Positions 36,513-46,503 are shown, numbered from the stretch's first letter. The stretch: DNA of 64,000 bases from Trichocoleus sp. FACHB-40 (GCF_014695915.1 NZ_JACJPF010000034.1:1-64000); one strand, 5' to 3'. Translations and numbers: made by a program. The notes: a model not told the origin generated them from the sequence alone.

Positions 36513-37433
36513 ATGGATCGGGAAAAAGAGAAATGGTTTCAAGTTGCTTTGCGACTTCGAGGTTCGGTAATTTCAGCAGTTTTACCTAGAGTAATATTGT
36601 GTGGAGCATTTGGTTTTTTTGTTGCCCTACTTCACAAATTTGGAGTATCGGTATCAATGCCGTTTCTGAGTGCATTAATCCCCAATATTGTCTTAGGCTT
36701 ATTACTGGTTTTCCGAACAAATACAGCTTATGAGCGATTTTGGGAAGGTCGCAAAGCTTGGGGTAGCATAGTTAACAGTGTCCGTAACCTATCTCGTCAA
36801 ATTTGGGTATCGATTGACGAAAAGGAACCAAAAGATAGAGAGAACAAAATTTCCGCCCTGCGATTATTGATTGCTTTTGCGATCGCTACTAAGTTGCATC
36901 TCAGAGCGGAGCCTGTAAACAGCGAGTTAGAACCATTTATGTCACAATCTCGCTATTTTAAGCTAAAAACGATGAACAATCCACCGCTAGAGGTTGCCTT
37001 CTGGATTGGAGATTATCTACAGGATCAGTATAAGCATAAACACCTCAATGCTCACCAGTTAACTGCTCTACAAAGTTTGATAAATATCTTAGTAGACAAT
37101 TTAGGAGCCTGCGAACGCATTCTTAGAACACCTATTCCTATTGCTTATGCTATCCATTTGAAGCAGTTGTTGTTGCTTTATTGTTTAGCATTGCCATTTC
37201 AAATGGTTAGAGATTTAACTTGGTGGACTGGGCCAATTGTTGCTTTGATTAGTTTCACTTTGTTTGGTATTGAAGAGATTGGCATTGAAATTGAAAATCC
37301 TTTTGGTCACGATGCTAACGACTTGCCCTTGGATGCGATTTGTGCAACAATGAAACGAAATATTGAAGATTTAATCTCGCTTGCTCCCAGCGTTCGCGAT
37401 TGGAACAAAACAGGAATAGAGCAAATGGAATAG
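36513..37433 (+). CDS. Bestrophin-like (UPF0187) anion channel
   Basis: A 306-residue membrane protein of the bestrophin/UPF0187 family, which forms pentameric anion or cation channels. The family features are the double hydrophobic hairpin near 25-65, the motif VFRTNTAYERFWEGRKAWG, and the C-terminal region FGIEEIGIEIENPFGHDANDLP. Plant and cyanobacterial relatives in thylakoids adjust proton motive force. Location in plasma or thylakoid membrane cannot be told from sequence. Confidence 0.9.
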   Translation: MDREKEKWFQVALRLRGSVISAVLPRVILCGAFGFFVALLHKFGVSVSMPFLSALIPNIVLGLLLVFRTNTAYERFWEGRKAWGSIVNSVRNLSRQIWVSIDEKEPKDRENKISALRLLIAFAIATKLHLRAEPVNSELEPFMSQSRYFKLKTMNNPPLEVAFWIGDYLQDQYKHKHLNAHQLTALQSLINILVDNLGACERILRTPIPIAYAIHLKQLLLLYCLALPFQMVRDLTWWTGPIVALISFTLFGIEEIGIEIENPFGHDANDLPLDAICATMKRNIEDLISLAPSVRDWNKTGIEQME

Positions 37434-37700
37434 GGTACATGAACGATAAGCGATCGCATATAGCGATCGCTCTAAGTATATATACAAATTTTTTCTATTA
37501 GCTAATGTATATTGACGTACAAAAAAGTCTTGAATACCATCTAATAAATAAATTGTGCGAGGGCAGTACTCGCAGCCAATCTAATGCGTGTTTACCGCAC
37601 CGATGGCCATTCTTACTGGCGTGGGTAGATGTACAGCTTGGATTCATCCCTTCCGCGAACGGGCAGCCTTGCTTTGGAGCGCGACCTTGACGATCTTTGC
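37434..37700. other. Intergenic/remnant region
   Basis: HIP1-containing sequence directly follows the bestrophin gene. Overlapping short frames here (37505-37690) look like noncoding or decayed sequence. Confidence 0.35.
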
Positions 37701-37874
37701 CTGTTAGCCAATGAAATTCATCTGTACTACATCATTCTCTTACATGCTTCTCATCCCCCTGCTGCTGCTACCACGCTCTTCGTTGCTCTTGGTAGCTTCA
37801 AACCAACAGTACACGATGCTCTAACCGTGATTATTGGAGTTTTGATTGTGGCAACAATTGGCGAGCGACTTTGA
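37701..37874 (+). pseudogene. C-terminal remnant of an HPP-family-like membrane protein
   Basis: The frame ending at 37874 encodes ILLHASHPPAAATTLFVALG followed by a final hydrophobic helix (TVIIGVLIVATIGERL). HPP plus Ala/Gly-rich segments are the hallmark of the HPP transmembrane family, linked to nitrite transport in cyanobacteria. The upstream part does not give matching membrane helices in any frame, so only the 3' end survives. Confidence 0.45.
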
Positions 37875-38069
37875 CGTATTCAACTGGGGAAAGCCAATCC
37901 AGATTCGGCATTGAACACACCACAATTCAGGTAGAAACGGATAATTTTATGCCGTATTGCGGCCAAAAGTCTTGTTGTGAGGAGTGAACATAGACGTAAC
38001 TATCTTCCCCAGGAAGCGATCGCTTCTTTGAGACAAGGAGAGCTGGGGACGCGATCGCTACACAAGTAG
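37875..38069. other. Intergenic region, no gene seen
   Basis: Sequence between the HPP remnant and the DUF2600 gene has two HIP1 octamers and no supported gene. Confidence 0.35.
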
Positions 38070-39215
38070 TTAGCAGTAACGAAGACGAGCCATCACCAGA
38101 CGATTTAAAAAGAAAAAGAACGTCGAGCCACCACCCAGACTGATGAGTTGTCTGGCGATTCCTTGAACTTCCTTTTGTCTTCCCACTTTCTCATCTGCTA
38201 GATAAATGCCCAACAAGGCATGATTAATCATCTGATGAAAATTTGTATTGGGTAATTGAGCAACACTTTCCTTAGCCTTATTAACAAAGTGTGTAAACCG
38301 CTCCGTCATTTCATCTTTGTTCTTATAGTAAGAACAAAAATTTAGATCGCCGCCGAGGCTATCTTCCTCTTGATCTATAAGGTAATCCAGTAAAATATGT
38401 AATCCTTGTATCCAGGGAAAATAACCATTTTTTACTTTCTGAATTAATTCTTCTGAACAATCTTCATGGGAAGCATAGGCGATAAGACAAAAAATTCCAA
38501 GGGTTGAGCCAGCACAGGCCGAAAATTCATACCAGCTCATCTCAGGGAGGTTTTCCTGATGTGATTTAAACCAAGCTTTTAGACGCGGAATGCGCTCTTC
38601 AACTTGCACATGTTTATGAACTTGTAAATCGCAATAATAACTGGCTAATTCATGAAGAGCTGAAGATATTTTTGGATAAGCTGGAAGCTGCTTTAATACA
38701 GTTTGACAAGTTTTAACCAGTTGTCTTAAATAGCCTCCATCCTCCTGCTCCTTACGAAAACGATAATAATTTGTGCATTCTGCTTCTGGAGTTAAGGCAT
38801 GAAAGATGGATTCATGAAGAGCGCGAAAATCCTTAGGATCGAGTGAGGTACTTCGGTCACACAAATTATCTAAATAATCGCTAATTGTTTGATAAGCAAC
38901 AATAAAACGAATTGTTTCATCGCTGTGGTTTTTAGCTAACAATCCATAGATGGCACCTCCTGCACAGTGAAACGTTTTTGTCTCGATACTCATTAATGCT
39001 TGTTTGCGAAGTTCTGGGTCGGGTATTTGATTGGCTCGTTCTTTCCATTCTCCTAAATAGCGATGAACGGCTGGAAGTACATTACGGTAGATTCCTGACA
39101 TCAACGTCCAGGGGCGAGTCGGAATTTTCATCAACTCAGTCATGGGAATATTTTCCAAATTATTCTTGTCAAGAAATACCTTGAAGAAGCAGTATTTATG
39201 CTCCTTCGGTTTCAC
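38070..39215 (-). CDS. DUF2600 / YtpB-type terpene cyclase-like protein
   Basis: A 381-residue all-helical protein resembling the DUF2600 family, whose Bacillus member YtpB makes tetraprenyl-beta-curcumene. The first aspartate-rich motif is SDYLDNLCD (112-120) and a second acidic stretch is LDYLIDQEED. The opening TRPWTLMSGIYRNVLPAVHR and CAGGAIYG are typical. An internal ATG at 39143 (MTELMKIPTRPW) is a likely alternative start since the first 24 residues are atypical. It suggests C35 or related terpene chemistry, which is not proven here. Confidence 0.75.
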   Translation of the reverse strand: MKPKEHKYCFFKVFLDKNNLENIPMTELMKIPTRPWTLMSGIYRNVLPAVHRYLGEWKERANQIPDPELRKQALMSIETKTFHCAGGAIYGLLAKNHSDETIRFIVAYQTISDYLDNLCDRSTSLDPKDFRALHESIFHALTPEAECTNYYRFRKEQEDGGYLRQLVKTCQTVLKQLPAYPKISSALHELASYYCDLQVHKHVQVEERIPRLKAWFKSHQENLPEMSWYEFSACAGSTLGIFCLIAYASHEDCSEELIQKVKNGYFPWIQGLHILLDYLIDQEEDSLGGDLNFCSYYKNKDEMTERFTHFVNKAKESVAQLPNTNFHQMINHALLGIYLADEKVGRQKEVQGIARQLISLGGGSTFFFFLNRLVMARLRYC

Positions 39216-39284
39216 TATAAGAGGTTGTAAATGCGATAGCGTCTGCCTAATGGCGTGATAATTATTTTTTATAATTACCTATTG

Positions 39285-39971
39285 TTAATCTGTTAACAAA
39301 TCGGGAGAGATAAGTTGTTTTTGGATGGCTAAGACGGCGGCTTGAGTGCGATCGCGCACCTCTAACTTCTTCAAGATGGAATGCACATGAACTCTGACAG
39401 TACCAGGGGCAATGTAGAGAAGGTCGGCAATTTCCTGATTGCTCCGTCCGGCTGCAATCATTGCCAAGATTTCCTGTTCGCGCCTTGTGAGCAGATTTTC
39501 CGGTATTTGTTCAGCCTGTGATGGGGTAGAAGTAGGTTGTGCGTGCATGAAAGTAGCTTGAATCTCCGTGGTTGCAGCTTCGTCCCACCAAGAAGCTCCC
39601 GCTGCTACAGAACGGATCGCCAGGATGAGAAGTTCTGCCCTAATACCCTTGAGGCAGTAGCCTTTGACACCGATTTCAATTAACTTAGCAATCAGAGGTT
39701 TTTGGAAACGAGATGTTAAAGCTAGGATGGGTAGCTCTGGGCGTTGCTGCTTAAGTTGTTCACAAGTCTCAATACCACCAATTCCCGGCAATCCTACATC
39801 AAGTAGCACAATATCGAGTGGCTGTTGAAGAGCTAATTCTATAGCTGTCTCACCGTCTTCAACCTCAGCGACGACTTCAAATCCAGGTTCCTGTTGCAAC
39901 CGCATAGACAAACCGAGGCGAAACAGTTCGTCATCTTCAACAAGCAAAATCCGTAGTGCATTTAAGGTCAT
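39285..39971 (-). CDS. NarL/LuxR-family response regulator
   Basis: A 228-residue two-component regulator. The receiver domain (residues 1-120) has acidic residues in LLVEDDELF and the phosphorylated aspartate in IVLLDVGLPGIGG. The LuxR-type helix-turn-helix (about 160-220) reads LTRREQEILAMIAAGRSNQE. The start at 39971 (MTLNALRILL) is preferred to one five codons upstream. It lies after the sensor kinase gene on the same strand, but a terminator separates them, so partnership is likely but co-transcription is partial at best. Confidence 0.9.
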   Translation of the reverse strand: MTLNALRILLVEDDELFRLGLSMRLQQEPGFEVVAEVEDGETAIELALQQPLDIVLLDVGLPGIGGIETCEQLKQQRPELPILALTSRFQKPLIAKLIEIGVKGYCLKGIRAELLILAIRSVAAGASWWDEAATTEIQATFMHAQPTSTPSQAEQIPENLLTRREQEILAMIAAGRSNQEIADLLYIAPGTVRVHVHSILKKLEVRDRTQAAVLAIQKQLISPDLLTD

Positions 39972-40082
39972 CTTTACCAAACACAAGCAGCTAAAGCCGC
40001 ATACAAAAGCAAAACTAGAAAGGGTGTGCCAAAATCATGCCAAATCACCTTATAAATCTTGCATTAAAAAGCTTTCGCTTCA

Positions 40083-40117
40083 CAAGAAAACAACAGCCGA
40101 CTCCGGAGCCGGCTGTT
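40083..40117 (-). terminator. Intrinsic terminator after the sensor kinase gene
   Basis: On the minus strand AACAGCCG pairs with CGGCTGTT across a GC-rich near-palindrome (40092-40117), followed by TGTTTTCTT. It lies about 90 bases after the kinase stop codon and before the regulator gene. Confidence 0.7.
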
Positions 40118-40202
40118 ACGGATGTATTAGGCATGATCTAGCTAACTCTCAATATGAAGCATCGATATGGCGGCTTATTGTCATTTCCATGAAGCTTCTG
40201 TG

Positions 40203-41360
40203 TTAACTAATCTCATCCAAGTATGCTGACAATTGTTCTGAGCGTTGATGCACAGGTAATCTGAATCCAAACGAAGCACCGCGTTGCGATCGCGAAGTAG
40301 CCTCTTTTGAGGAGAAACGATTTTTGCCCCAGACAGTACCGTCGTGGGCTTCAATAAGCTGTCGAGTTAAGTATAACCCCAGCCCAGACCCCATAGATTG
40401 GCGATCGCTATGTCCCTGGTAAAAGCGGTCAAACAAGCGCGGGAGTTCATCCGGTGTTATTCCCCGCCCATTATCGAGAATCTTCACCACCTGATAGTTA
40501 AAGTCAGATTCTAAAAGAATTTCCACTTTACCACCACGAGTGCAATTGTTAATTGCATTCGTCAACAAGTTGCTAAAGACTCGTTGTAGTTGTAGTGCAT
40601 CCCCATTTACCCAGAGAGGGCGAGCGTTGGATTCTCCAAAAGTGAGGTTAATTTCCACTCGGCGCTTTGCGGCTAACTCTGATACGGTGGCGATCGCTTC
40701 CTTAGCTATAGCAACTAGATCAACAGGTGCCAATTTTAATCTGACTCCCTCTGTATCGTTGCGATAGACATCCAACAGCGTCTCTATTAGCGCAAGTGAG
40801 TTCTCGTGACTCCGAGCGATCGCTGAGAACACTTTTTGCTGTGCGGCTGTTACTGCACCATACTTTTCTTGCTGCAACGAGTTCAATGTCTCAATTGCTC
40901 CCAGGAGCGGTGTTTTCAGGTCGTGGGTTAACGTTGACACGAAATCCTCTCGCGCACTAGCTAACTGCTCTTGTGCCTGTAGCTGCGCTTTATGTCGCGC
41001 GATCGCTTCTTCATGACGCAAATTGCGATCGCTCAGCCAACCTGTGACTACAAGTGCCAGCGCCATCAGCAAGCGGTTCATCAGGTTTGAGGAGTTCATC
41101 CATTCTGCTTTAGGGATAAACAGATTCAGAAGGGTTAACCCTGTTCCCATCACCGTAGCTTGAACTGTTGCCGAGCGACTCAGCCGTGAAGAAGCCAACA
41201 AAATGGGCCCGGTATAGAGGAAACCCAAGGCATAAGGGGGTGGAGTAAAAAAATCTAAGACGATAATAATCGCAAATAATCCAACAATCAGCCAGACCCT
41301 CGTGAGGTGCTGCTGCTGAAGCCTAGGCATTTTAAAAATTGCTTTTAATCGCTGTAGCAT
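40203..41360 (-). CDS. Membrane sensor histidine kinase
   Basis: A 385-residue kinase. Four hydrophobic segments in the first ~110 residues (LIVGLFAIIIVLDFF, LGFLYTGPILLAS and others) form a membrane sensor module. A HisKA domain follows with the phospho-histidine in VSTLTHDLKTPLLG, then an HATPase with NLLTNAINNCTRG, DNGRGITP and GSGLGLYLTRQL. It likely signals to the response regulator encoded next at 39285-39971. The signal is unknown. Confidence 0.9.
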   Translation of the reverse strand: MLQRLKAIFKMPRLQQQHLTRVWLIVGLFAIIIVLDFFTPPPYALGFLYTGPILLASSRLSRSATVQATVMGTGLTLLNLFIPKAEWMNSSNLMNRLLMALALVVTGWLSDRNLRHEEAIARHKAQLQAQEQLASAREDFVSTLTHDLKTPLLGAIETLNSLQQEKYGAVTAAQQKVFSAIARSHENSLALIETLLDVYRNDTEGVRLKLAPVDLVAIAKEAIATVSELAAKRRVEINLTFGESNARPLWVNGDALQLQRVFSNLLTNAINNCTRGGKVEILLESDFNYQVVKILDNGRGITPDELPRLFDRFYQGHSDRQSMGSGLGLYLTRQLIEAHDGTVWGKNRFSSKEATSRSQRGASFGFRLPVHQRSEQLSAYLDEIS

Positions 41361-41775
41361 TGCAAGCCAATTTAATTTGAACTACTAATAGATACATAAT
41401 AAAAGTAGATTTAATTCTATCTTAGGCAAGAAATATGTGTTTAGTTACTATTTATATCTAGAGATATAAATAGCAGCTAAACTGCCTAAACATTATTCTA
41501 TGCTAAATTTTATATTAATACATTTAGTTCCATCCTAAACGCATAACTATATCTTGATTTTACCGATGAGATAAATAATGATTAAGTTATTGAACTTAAA
41601 AATAATTTGTTTTCATGAGTTGTTAGATAACTGAAGTAGTAGTCAAAGCTGAGCAACTTACAATCGTAAGTGCCTAGATATTATTTAAATATGATTAATT
41701 ATTTCAGTTTACTCCCTTCTCTCTTCAGGATTAAAAACATTTATTGAACAAAATTGATGCTTTTAGGAGGTATTT
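41361..41775. other. AT-rich intergenic region, no gene seen
   Basis: These 415 bases between the divergent kinase and exported-protein genes are very AT-rich. A symmetrical pair tatatctagagatata lies at about 41453-41468. I see no coding frame or clear RNA. Promoters of both genes should lie here. Confidence 0.5.
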
Positions 41776-42429
41776 ATGCAACCAAATTCAAAGAGTCAAA
41801 AACCAGTTGGGTTAGTCGGGGCTATCTGTGGAACCTTACTCATTGGTTTACCAGCAATTCCTTTAGCGGCATCGGCAATGCCGGTTTCCAAGGTCAACCC
41901 CTGCCCTGGTATTTATTACGAAGAACCCTTTAATAGGACACACTTAGCTCCCCAGGGATGTCCGCCTAATGCTGCTACACAGCGTGTTCAAATAGGTAGG
42001 ATTTTTAACAGAGCAGTTACCACAGGTCGGGAGGTCTTTATGGAACCTCTGACCCCCGCACCAGCTCCAGTGGGTGTTATTCAACCGCCTTTACCAGAGA
42101 CTCGTAGTAATGCAATCGCTGTTGTCACACCTATTAATGGAAAGGTAGATGTGAAACTGAAAAATAACACCAACGCGATTATCTCCTATGAAGCAATTGG
42201 ACATACTCAACGCCGATTTATACAAGGCGGAGAAGAAATTGTCCTGCAAGACTTGCCAACCCCAGTGACTATCACAACGGTTCGTCAGGATAAAGGGCTA
42301 GTGGATGTAGCTCCAATATCCACCTCCCAAACAGGAATGTTAGTGATTTCCTTGGATGAATCGAAAAATTTAGACGATAACCTGGGCGCACTGAGAATTC
42401 AAAGAGATGGTCAAGTCTTTTTGAACTAG
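41776..42429 (+). CDS. Exported hypothetical protein, 217 aa
   Basis: A 217-residue protein with a clear signal peptide (residues 1-36, cleavage likely after ASA). The mature part includes a proline-rich stretch (PLTPAPAPVGVIQPPLPE) and a beta-rich C-terminal domain (VDVKLKNNTNAIISYEAIGH). It has a perfect ribosome site, AGGAGG, 7 bases before the ATG. I do not recognise a named family. It should act in the periplasm or outside. The next gene on the same strand encodes a lipoprotein. Confidence 0.75.
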   Translation: MQPNSKSQKPVGLVGAICGTLLIGLPAIPLAASAMPVSKVNPCPGIYYEEPFNRTHLAPQGCPPNAATQRVQIGRIFNRAVTTGREVFMEPLTPAPAPVGVIQPPLPETRSNAIAVVTPINGKVDVKLKNNTNAIISYEAIGHTQRRFIQGGEEIVLQDLPTPVTITTVRQDKGLVDVAPISTSQTGMLVISLDESKNLDDNLGALRIQRDGQVFLN

Positions 42430-42574
42430 CACAAGTGAAGCTTGTGTGAGCAATTGATAGCGGTTGAAATAGACGCGATCGCGTCGAAGCAGTAGGAAAA
42501 GAACTACTGCACAAAGGGAGCAGGTTCTCCCTCAATAACTACCGATGAATAGAGAATTTAAGGAGATTTTTTCA

Positions 42575-43423
42575 ATGAAGAATAGATTTAATGAAGTCCG
42601 GGTTGTCAGTTACGCATCTGTCCGTCGTAACGGCTTTGCTCAAGCATTGTCGAACGCCAAAGGAACAGCAATCGGCCTGGCGTTCCTTGCTCTGCTTCTT
42701 CCGGCTTGCACCACTAACGATCCAAACACAGGTGGCCCTACAGCTCAGACTAACGTTAGTACAGAGGAAGTTGCTGAAGAAACAAACGAACTCCTTGGCA
42801 AAAGTGTAACTGTCAGAAGTGAAGTTGGAGAAAAAGTTGGTGCCAATTCCTTCACAATTACTGATGAGGAGCTTTTCGGTAATGACAAAGTTCTGGTTAT
42901 TAATGCTTCAGGAGCGCCCACAGTTCTCCCTGATGACATCGAACTTCAAGTGACAGGAAAGGTTCAAAAGTTTATAGTTGCTGATGTCGAGAGAGAGTTC
43001 AACTTAGACTTAGAACCAGAGGTAGAGGTTGAATACAAAGACAAACCAGTAATCATTGCCCAATCAATTGCTTTAGCTCCTAAACCGGGTGAAGTGACCA
43101 AAAACCCCAGCGCCTTCTATGGCAAAGTTATTGCTGTGAAAGCTGAAGTCGAAGACATCATCAGTCCAGCTTCGTTTAGCCTAGATGAGGATAAGCTGAC
43201 CAGCACCCAAGATTTGCTGGTTTTAAATAGAACCCCAGGCCAAACCATCAACGATGGTCAGGAGGTTGTCGTAACTGGTGTACTCCGCCCGTTTGTTTTT
43301 GCAGACATCGAAAGGGACTACGATTTAAACTGGGATTTGACTGTGCAAAGAAAGCTGGAAGCGGAATATAGCCAAAAGCCTGTACTCATTACCAACTCTG
43401 TATTCCCAGCAGCAGAAGATTAA
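42575..43423 (+). CDS. Lipoprotein with two tandem OB-like domains
   Basis: A 282-residue lipoprotein. The lipobox LLLPAC lies at the end of the signal peptide. The mature protein has two homologous ~105-residue halves; each runs from a (G)K(S/V)(V/I)(T/A)V core to PV(I/L)I(A/T). Shared blocks are FxV/FADxERxxxL and V(E/L)xEYxxKPV. The start at 42575 is chosen because AAGGAG stands 9 bases before it; an ATG at 42545 lacks this. The duplicated small beta domains resemble periplasmic OB-type folds. No function is known to me. Confidence 0.78.
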   Translation: MKNRFNEVRVVSYASVRRNGFAQALSNAKGTAIGLAFLALLLPACTTNDPNTGGPTAQTNVSTEEVAEETNELLGKSVTVRSEVGEKVGANSFTITDEELFGNDKVLVINASGAPTVLPDDIELQVTGKVQKFIVADVEREFNLDLEPEVEVEYKDKPVIIAQSIALAPKPGEVTKNPSAFYGKVIAVKAEVEDIISPASFSLDEDKLTSTQDLLVLNRTPGQTINDGQEVVVTGVLRPFVFADIERDYDLNWDLTVQRKLEAEYSQKPVLITNSVFPAAED

Positions 43424-43441
43424 TCCGTGGGCTAAGAATGT

Positions 43442-43473
43442 AAGAGGAAGCAATTTGCTTTCCTCTTCATTTT
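43442..43473 (+). terminator. Intrinsic terminator after the lipoprotein gene
   Basis: aagaggaa (43442-43449) pairs with ttcctctt (43460-43467), followed by cattttg. It lies 19 bases after the stop codon. Confidence 0.75.
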
Positions 43474-43517
43474 GTGAACTTGATTTTAGTGAAGCGGCTC
43501 TCTAAAAGGAGCGATTC

Positions 43518-43727
43518 GTGCTTTGCGATCGCTTCATTAAGGTCACAACAGAGCCTCCTCAGAAAGTCGCACTGGATGGTGTCATGGGAACAACACCAGT
43601 TGAAATTGAGCGCATTCCGGGTAGCTTAACTATCTTCATGCCATTTTCTTACATGAAAATATATATAAAACTATTTATGATAAACTTCGGAACCTTCTCA
43701 GGAACCCAGAAAACTACTCCGGGTTGA
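43518..43727 (+). pseudogene. Remnant of a YegS-type lipid kinase
   Basis: The frame contains VTTEPPQKVALDGVMGTTPV and IPGSLTIF, which resemble the C-terminal substrate domain of diacylglycerol/lipid kinases of the YegS type. The kinase domain is absent on both sides, and the frame decays after about 40 codons. It is best read as a gene fragment. Confidence 0.4.
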
Positions 43728-44018
43728 GCCTACCCCAAGAGGGGGGTGCTTTCTATCTTCCTTGTTGTTTCCTACTTTAACTCATATTGTATAGCAGCCG
43801 TAGGGATAGCATTGCTGCTGACTCTAAAAATATAACTAATTATACGTAGCCCAGTCGGAGGAAGCGAACTTTTAGAGCCATCTGGCAGTCTACAAAGATG
43901 ATGGGTTCGCGTTGTCTTAGGATTAGGCTAATCAACATGATCAGGATTGCCAGGAAGCTGCAAGCAAGCAACCCGACAGGACAGATTAACAACTATTTTG
44001 GGAACTTCGGAGGAACAG
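43728..44018. other. Intergenic region, no gene seen
   Basis: These 291 bases between the lipid-kinase remnant and the next gene include ccccaagaggggggt, a short palindrome near 43733. No coding frame or RNA is supported. Confidence 0.4.
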
Positions 44019-44369
44019 ATGGCATATCAAGATCAGGAAAAAAATAGAGATGCCCGAATCGCTGCAACTTCCAGAATATGGGGGTTTGCGACAGTAATGC
44101 TGGGAATTTGTATTCCGCTTTCATCTGTTACTAGACATGGAGCAATTCTCCCAATAGCTGTAATTTCAGGGGTAGCAATTGGCACAGGTGCAGTTTGGCA
44201 ATCTTCTGATAAAAAATCTCAAAATAGCCTACTGCCACCTAGTAAAGTCAACGAGTTAGAAGAAAGGATTGCTAACTTAGAAACTATTGCTGCTGAAAGT
44301 GACGAGTTGGATTTGCACAAGAGAATAAAACAGTTAGAATCAAACAAATTGATTAAGCGACGAGGCTAA
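44019..44369 (+). CDS. Small membrane protein with C-terminal coiled coil, 116 aa
   Basis: A 116-residue protein with two hydrophobic segments (about 20-35 and 40-60) and a coiled-coil tail (NELEERIANLETIAAESDEL). The start at 44019 is supported by GGAGGA 4-9 bases upstream; the longer frame is not. I do not recognise the family. Confidence 0.65.
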   Translation: MAYQDQEKNRDARIAATSRIWGFATVMLGICIPLSSVTRHGAILPIAVISGVAIGTGAVWQSSDKKSQNSLLPPSKVNELEERIANLETIAAESDELDLHKRIKQLESNKLIKRRG

Positions 44370-44488
44370 ACACCGTATCTGTTCCAGGCTCAGCCTGGGT
44401 AGGAGGAAAGCTCGTTGTTGTACATACAATTTGAATAGGGTTTACTTAACAATAGTTGTAGTAAGGTTTGGATTTTTAGCTACATATT

Positions 44489-44511
44489 AGCTCCCCTTAA
44501 AAAGGGGAGCT
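44489..44511. repeat. Hairpin agctcccctt/aaggggagct
   Basis: A 10-bp perfect stem lies between the stop codons of the small membrane protein and the second ftsH. It may end transcription or be a dispersed palindrome; no T-run follows. Confidence 0.5.
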
Positions 44512-44562
44512 AAGAGAAGGGAAGGTGTAGCGGGATGAATTGGTATTAGTCAGTCTTAACTA

Positions 44563-46503
44563 CTAACGAATGACTGTTTGCATCAACTGCGTGCCTTCCG
44601 GAAGTTTGCCAGTACGCAACCATTCATCCATTTCGGCTGGAACCTTAGCAAGTTTTAGCTGCTCTCGCAGTGCAGAACCTTCCAAAACTTCTTTCTGTAA
44701 CAGGGTTTGCGCTGTTTCTTCCAGCAAGTCCCGATTTTTATCCAGAATTGCTAAGGCAATGTGGTGCGCTGCATCAATTGTTTCCTTTACCTCCCGATCG
44801 ATTTCTTCAGCCACCTTAGGACTAATTGCACGACGGGGGTTGCTGTAACCTTCGATAAACTGTTGTTGTGTTTTCTCAAAAGCAACTGGCCCTAATTCAT
44901 CGCTCATGCCGTAGAGAGTGACAGCACGTTCTGCCAAATCTGTTGCTTTCTGGATGTCGTCACTGGCACCTGTGGACACTTTACCAAAGATTATCTCTTC
45001 CGATGAGCGTCCACCTAAGAGAGTGGCAATGCGACCGCGAATTTCATCTTCCACCATCAAGAAGCGGTCTTCTTCCGGCATTTGCAGAGTGTAACCCAGC
45101 GCTCCCACGCCACGCGGCACGATGGAGATTTTCTCCACTTTACCTGCTCCTGGCATCATAGCGGCGATAATCGCGTGGCCAACTTCGTGATAGGCGACGG
45201 TCTTTTTCTCAATTTCATTGAGTACGCGCGATCGCTTCTCTAAACCAGCAACAACCCGCTCAATTGCTTCGTTGAAATCTGCCATCACTACAGCATCGCG
45301 GTTCTGACGTGCCGCCAGTAGTGCAGCTTCATTCGCTAAGTTAGCTAGATCGGCACCAGCAAAGCCGGGAGTACGAGCTGCAATTGTTACCAAATCGACA
45401 TCAGGAGCTAATTTGATACCTCTGACGTGGACGTTCAAAATCGCTTCTCTACCAATCTTATCCGGTCGATCTACCAACACTTGTCGGTCAAAACGTCCGG
45501 GACGGCGTAACGCTGGATCAAGCACTTCTGGGCGGTTTGTGGCGGCGACGATAATCACGCCAGTATTGCCATCAAAACCATCCATTTCGGTGAGCAACTG
45601 GTTGAGGGTTTGTTCGCGCTCATCGTTGCCGCCGACAAAACCATTGGCACCGCCGCGAGATTTACCCAGTGCATCTAATTCGTCGATGAAGACGATACAG
45701 GGAGCTTGTTTTTTGGCTTGTTCAAATAAGTCGCGGACTCGTGCAGCACCTACGCCGACGAATAGCTCGATGAATTCGGAACCAGAGATACTGAAGAAAG
45801 GAACGCCAGCTTCGCCTGCGATCGCTTTCGCTAAAAGTGTCTTTCCCGTTCCCGGAGGGCCGACTAGCAGCACGCCTTTGGGAATTTTCGCTCCCAGTCG
45901 GGTGTACTTACCAGCGTTTTTCAGGAAATCTATTATTTCTAGCAGTTCCATTTTCGCTTCATCGACACCAGCAACGTCATTAAATTTGATGCCAGTGCTG
46001 CCTTCTGAGTAAATTCGCGCTTTACTTTTTCCTACCGTTAAGGCAGCGCCACCAGCACCACCACCCCGGTTCATCAACCAACCCCAAATACCAAAGAAAA
46101 TTATCGGTGGAACAACCCAACTCAGTAGTGTTCCAATCCAGCCATTATTATTTGGTGCAGGTGCGGCAAAATCTACGTTATGTTCGCGCAGAATTTTCGG
46201 CAAATCTAAATCGAGTGCTACTGGCGTGGTGACAAATACTTGACTCGATGCAGATTCATTTGTATTTACATCGGTTTTGAGTGAATACTCAATCCGCTCG
46301 TTGCCAACAATCGCACGGTCAACTTTGCCACTTTGTACTTGATTGATAAAGTCGCTATAAGAAGCCTGCGGCAACCGAGGCCCAAAGCTAGGAATGATAA
46401 AGTTTAGCAGTACAAGGATTGTGAACAGAATCAGTAATCCGCCGCCAATCTGCCTCGGTCGGGAGGGTTTAAGCGATCTCTTGTTATTATTTTCAACAGG
46501 CAT
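44563..46503 (-). CDS. ftsH: ATP-dependent zinc metalloprotease FtsH (copy 2)
   Basis: A 646-residue FtsH protease. A transmembrane helix at about 22-40 and a second near 130-150 enclose the external domain. Walker [18 protein letters not shown] and the zinc site HEVGH are intact. The Gly/Ala-rich linker ([12 protein letters not shown]) after the second helix distinguishes it from copy 1. The ATG at 46503 (MPVENNNKR) is preferred to one ten codons upstream because aagagg lies in front of it. Cyanobacteria usually carry four FtsH proteins working in pairs; which one this is cannot be settled here. Confidence 0.95.
   Translation of the reverse strand: MPVENNNKRSLKPSRPRQIGGGLLILFTILVLLNFIIPSFGPRLPQASYSDFINQVQSGKVDRAIVGNERIEYSLKTDVNTNESASSQVFVTTPVALDLDLPKILREHNVDFAAPAPNNNGWIGTLLSWVVPPIIFFGIWGWLMNRGGGAGGAALTVGKSKARIYSEGSTGIKFNDVAGVDEAKMELLEIIDFLKNAGKYTRLGAKIPKGVLLVGPPGTGKTLLAKAIAGEAGVPFFSISGSEFIELFVGVGAARVRDLFEQAKKQAPCIVFIDELDALGKSRGGANGFVGGNDEREQTLNQLLTEMDGFDGNTGVIIVAATNRPEVLDPALRRPGRFDRQVLVDRPDKIGREAILNVHVRGIKLAPDVDLVTIAARTPGFAGADLANLANEAALLAARQNRDAVVMADFNEAIERVVAGLEKRSRVLNEIEKKTVAYHEVGHAIIAAMMPGAGKVEKISIVPRGVGALGYTLQMPEEDRFLMVEDEIRGRIATLLGGRSSEEIIFGKVSTGASDDIQKATDLAERAVTLYGMSDELGPVAFEKTQQQFIEGYSNPRRAISPKVAEEIDREVKETIDAAHHIALAILDKNRDLLEETAQTLLQKEVLEGSALREQLKLAKVPAEMDEWLRTGKLPEGTQLMQTVIR

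Noticed and set aside
45413-46012. Plus-strand open frame (199 codons)
   Set aside because: Antisense to the AAA domain of ftsH; a shadow of a conserved coding region.
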